Shown here one piece after another: positions 24,224 to 25,772 of a stretch of DNA of 25,772 nt. The stretch covers positions 1 through 25,772 of the forward strand of contig DASRON010000004.1 of the NCBI GenBank assembly GCA_035646815.1. The letters run 5' to 3'. The notes under the pieces are model-generated. The model saw only the letters and a program-made list of their open reading frames with translations, did no database searches and was not told where the DNA came from. The stretch comes from GCA-002784865 sp035646815 (GTDB taxonomy: Bacteria; Patescibacteriota; Microgenomatia; Levybacterales; UBA12049). The translations under genes and the position numbers were made by a program. Numbering within the stretch: position 1 is the stretch's first letter; the number at the start of each line of letters is the position of its first letter.

Positions 24224-25197
24224 TAAATAATCGCTCCTCTAGTTAGTATAACAGCAAGTATTATTATCATTGTAAAGAAAAAAATGTGGTCAATATTATG
24301 ACCTGCGACTCTAACTAATTTTTTCTTTCTTGCAAGAATAATATCTAAAACGAAAACAAAAACAAACAGAGCAAGTGCAAAAAGGGAAATATTTCTTGTA
24401 AAACTATTTACGTTAATTACCGGTGTTTTTGCTGATGCAACTATAATAGAATTTCCTTTAATGCTTTTCTCCTGAGGCTTTCTTGCTTGTGCTAAAGAAG
24501 GCGTTGGACTTATAGACTTTTCTTCTGTAACAACTTGTGCTTCTTGTGCTACTACAGGCGTTTCTTGCTCTACTACTTGTGGATTTTGATCTTCTATAAC
24601 TTGGTCTTTACTCACAGCGGCAATTGCTTGACTCTGACCAGTTGAGCCAAACATTTCAACAACTAAAATTGTATCTTCACCATTTAATTTTCCTTGCCCA
24701 ACAGCAAAACCTACATTATTATATTTACTAGAAAGCATATTATCTCTATGACTCTGACTATTCATCCAGGCATTTACTACATCTGAAGTATTACTAAATC
24801 CTCTTGCTAAATTTTCTCCTGCAAAAACATAGCTATACCCTGCAGTGCGAATAAAAATCCATGGTGTTTTACCGTCTGGTGAGATATGTGCCCAATAATC
24901 ATTAGTAAACATATCATTTGCCTTACCCTCAGCTGCTCTTGATAATCTTTCATCAATTACAAGAGGAGTTAGACCAGCCTCTGCTCTTTTTTGATTTGTA
25001 AGTATTAATAATTCTTGGGTATCTACTCCTGCAACTACTCCTAAAACAGAAGGATATGTTCTGCTTATATAATTTACAAAAAAGCTACCTACAAAGAAAG
25101 CTAAAGTGATAGTTAGTAAGACTTTATGATGAAGGAGCTTCGCTCTATGATTATTCGAGTGACGAGGAGTAAAAAAATGAAGAAAGAATCTTCTCAT
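24223..25197 (-). CDS. CAP-domain (SCP/PR1, YkwD-like) membrane protein
   Basis: This 324-aa protein has an N-terminal signal anchor (about 25-43), an extracellular CAP domain (about 60-185), a Gln/Val/Pro-rich linker (about 186-265), and two C-terminal helices (about 268-288 and 303-322). The CAP residues are present: H104 in AHISPDG, E128 in AGENLARG and H150 in SQSHRDNML. Bacterial YkwD-like CAP proteins are secreted and of uncertain biochemical role; binding or cleavage of cell-wall or lipid ligands has been proposed. Two extra C-terminal helices are less usual for the family and would tether both ends of the domain to the membrane. The ATG at 25197 follows an extended -10 promoter by six bases. 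Confidence 0.88.
   Translation of the reverse strand: MRRFFLHFFTPRHSNNHRAKLLHHKVLLTITLAFFVGSFFVNYISRTYPSVLGVVAGVDTQELLILTNQKRAEAGLTPLVIDERLSRAAEGKANDMFTNDYWAHISPDGKTPWIFIRTAGYSYVFAGENLARGFSNTSDVVNAWMNSQSHRDNMLSSKYNNVGFAVGQGKLNGEDTILVVEMFGSTGQSQAIAAVSKDQVIEDQNPQVVEQETPVVAQEAQVVTEEKSISPTPSLAQARKPQEKSIKGNSIIVASAKTPVINVNSFTRNISLFALALFVFVFVLDIILARKKKLVRVAGHNIDHIFFFTMIIILAVILTRGAII
24234..24240 (-). promoter_or_regulatory. Ribosome binding site of the 90-aa membrane protein gene
   Basis: AGAGGAG on the minus strand lies 10 nt before the ATG at 24223, inside the end of the CAP-domain gene. Confidence 0.65.
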
Positions 25198-25203
25198 AAA
25201 ATG

Positions 25204-25212
25204 AGTATATCA
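25204..25212 (-). promoter_or_regulatory. Extended -10 promoter of the CAP-domain gene, apparently leaderless
   Basis: On the minus strand, TG-A-TATACT (extended -10) is followed by six bases and the ATG at 25197. A weak TTGGAA lies 18 nt upstream as a possible -35 box. The TGA at 25210-25212 is the stop codon of the TsaC-TsaB gene, so the stop codon provides the TG of the extended -10. No Shine-Dalgarno sequence is present. Confidence 0.55.
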
Positions 25213-25772
25213 TTTATATTTAGGCTCTTCCAACTCCCCAATTTTTTTATTGTTTATAGGTATTCCTAAAAAAACTCCCAAAGCGTTTGCAATTGAAATT
25301 CCAACCCTTAAGCCAGTAAAAGATCCTGGACCTGTATTTACCTTAATTCTACTAATATCTTGTAGAAAAAGATTATGTTTTCTTAAGATTTCTTCAATTA
25401 ATGGCAATAGGATTTGAGCTTTTTGAGCTTTTTTCCTTAAACTATAACTTTTACCATTAACTATTAAGGAAGCTTTTATATCCATTGTTGCTGTATCAAT
25501 AACTAGGACAATATTTTTTTGAATATTTTTTATAATTTCAATTTCCCCTTTTCGTAAAACTTCCCATGAATTTTTTGAACAATCTATTACTGTTGATGTT
25601 TTTACTCTTTTAGTATCTCCTGGCAAAACATAGTCTACAAGAGATATTAATTTTTTATCTATTTCTTCTATTTTAAAAGGGGTTTTTCCATTAGAAAAAT
25701 TTGCAGAAGGCCCTAGAATAGGAACTCCCACTCCTTTAATTAAGTCTCGAGTTTGCTTTTTATCAGGCATTC
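25210..25772 (-). CDS. TsaC-TsaB fusion protein, C-terminal part (truncated by window)
   Basis: Both parts belong to t6A tRNA modification. Residues ~1-80 of the visible 186 are the end of a YrdC/Sua5 (TsaC) domain, with PILGPSANFSNGKTP holding the SxN motif and YVLPGDT, TSTVIDC and VLRKGEI. Residues ~84-180 are the N-terminal lobe of TsaB, with LVIDTATMDIKASLI, LLPLIEEIL and the signature NTGPGSFTGLRVGISIANALG. TsaC makes threonylcarbamoyl-adenylate; TsaB is the partner of TsaD in transfer to tRNA. The TsaB part is ~100 aa, less than half the usual ~230. The Met at 25770 is probably internal: the preceding partial codon ends in GA, fitting an Arg as in the RxPD sequence of YrdC proteins, so the gene likely continues past the window. 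Confidence 0.85.
   Translation of the reverse strand, partial: MPDKKQTRDLIKGVGVPILGPSANFSNGKTPFKIEEIDKKLISLVDYVLPGDTKRVKTSTVIDCSKNSWEVLRKGEIEIIKNIQKNIVLVIDTATMDIKASLIVNGKSYSLRKKAQKAQILLPLIEEILRKHNLFLQDISRIKVNTGPGSFTGLRVGISIANALGVFLGIPINNKKIGELEEPKYK

Noticed and set aside
24780..24850. Coding for a defence or toxin-antitoxin system near the CAP gene
   Set aside because: The CAP residues and membrane helices explain the frame; no toxin, nuclease or antitoxin motif is visible nearby.
25768..25770. Met at 25770 as a true start of the last gene
   Set aside because: It falls in the middle of a YrdC domain and the partial codon before it (xGA) fits the Arg expected in the RxPD segment, so the gene likely continues past the window.

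Overview
The window reads as a low-GC (roughly one-third G+C by eye) bacterial chromosome segment with very tight gene packing. It most resembles the Candidate Phyla Radiation (Patescibacteria), perhaps a Microgenomates-like lineage. The reasons are the mix of small DUF families (DUF3048, DUF4446, DUF5679), a compact aspartyl-tRNA synthetase, a TsaC-TsaB fusion with a shortened TsaB part, frequent 1-4 nt gene overlaps and several small orphan proteins. TGA is used as a stop (for example at 814-816 and in ATGA overlaps), so the code is the standard bacterial one. The lineage assignment is inference. I saw no mobile elements, CRISPR arrays, tRNA or rRNA genes, and no gene-free stretch longer than 300 bases.

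Layout. Positions 1-8792 hold housekeeping genes on both strands: a truncated orphan (+), a D,D-carboxypeptidase and compact aspS (-), an orphan (+), recJ (-), then cca, metK, a 112-aa orphan and a yqeY homologue (+). Positions 8793-13266 (-) form a five-gene run read from 13266 downward: DUF4446, DUF3048, a winged-helix/nucleotidyltransferase-like protein, secD, secF. Positions 13331-13841 (+) hold two small genes, a 95-aa membrane protein and a 47-aa DUF5679 zinc-ribbon protein. A strong bidirectional terminator follows at 13883-13910.

Positions 13920-25772 (-) form one long, tightly coupled run read from the right edge leftward: a TsaC-TsaB fusion (truncated by the window), a CAP-domain membrane protein with its own promoter, a 90-aa membrane protein, rmlA, a Nudix hydrolase, rmlB, an rmlD-like gene, ugd, rmd, gmd, uxs, a GT2-GtrA fusion and a GT39-like membrane glycosyltransferase. 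Together these would make dTDP-4-keto-6-deoxyglucose and derivatives, UDP-glucuronate to UDP-xylose, and GDP-D-rhamnose. A polyprenyl-phosphate sugar synthase and a lipid-sugar-dependent transferase would act at the membrane. This is a cell-surface glycan or glycoprotein assembly operon; rmlC is absent from it.

The most notable points are the TsaC-TsaB fusion, two apparently leaderless promoters (aspS and the CAP gene), divergent promoters whose -35 boxes are the arms of one palindrome, a cluster of repeated half-sites upstream of aspS, and a Nudix gene where rmlC usually lies. I did not find a convincing new defence or mobile system.
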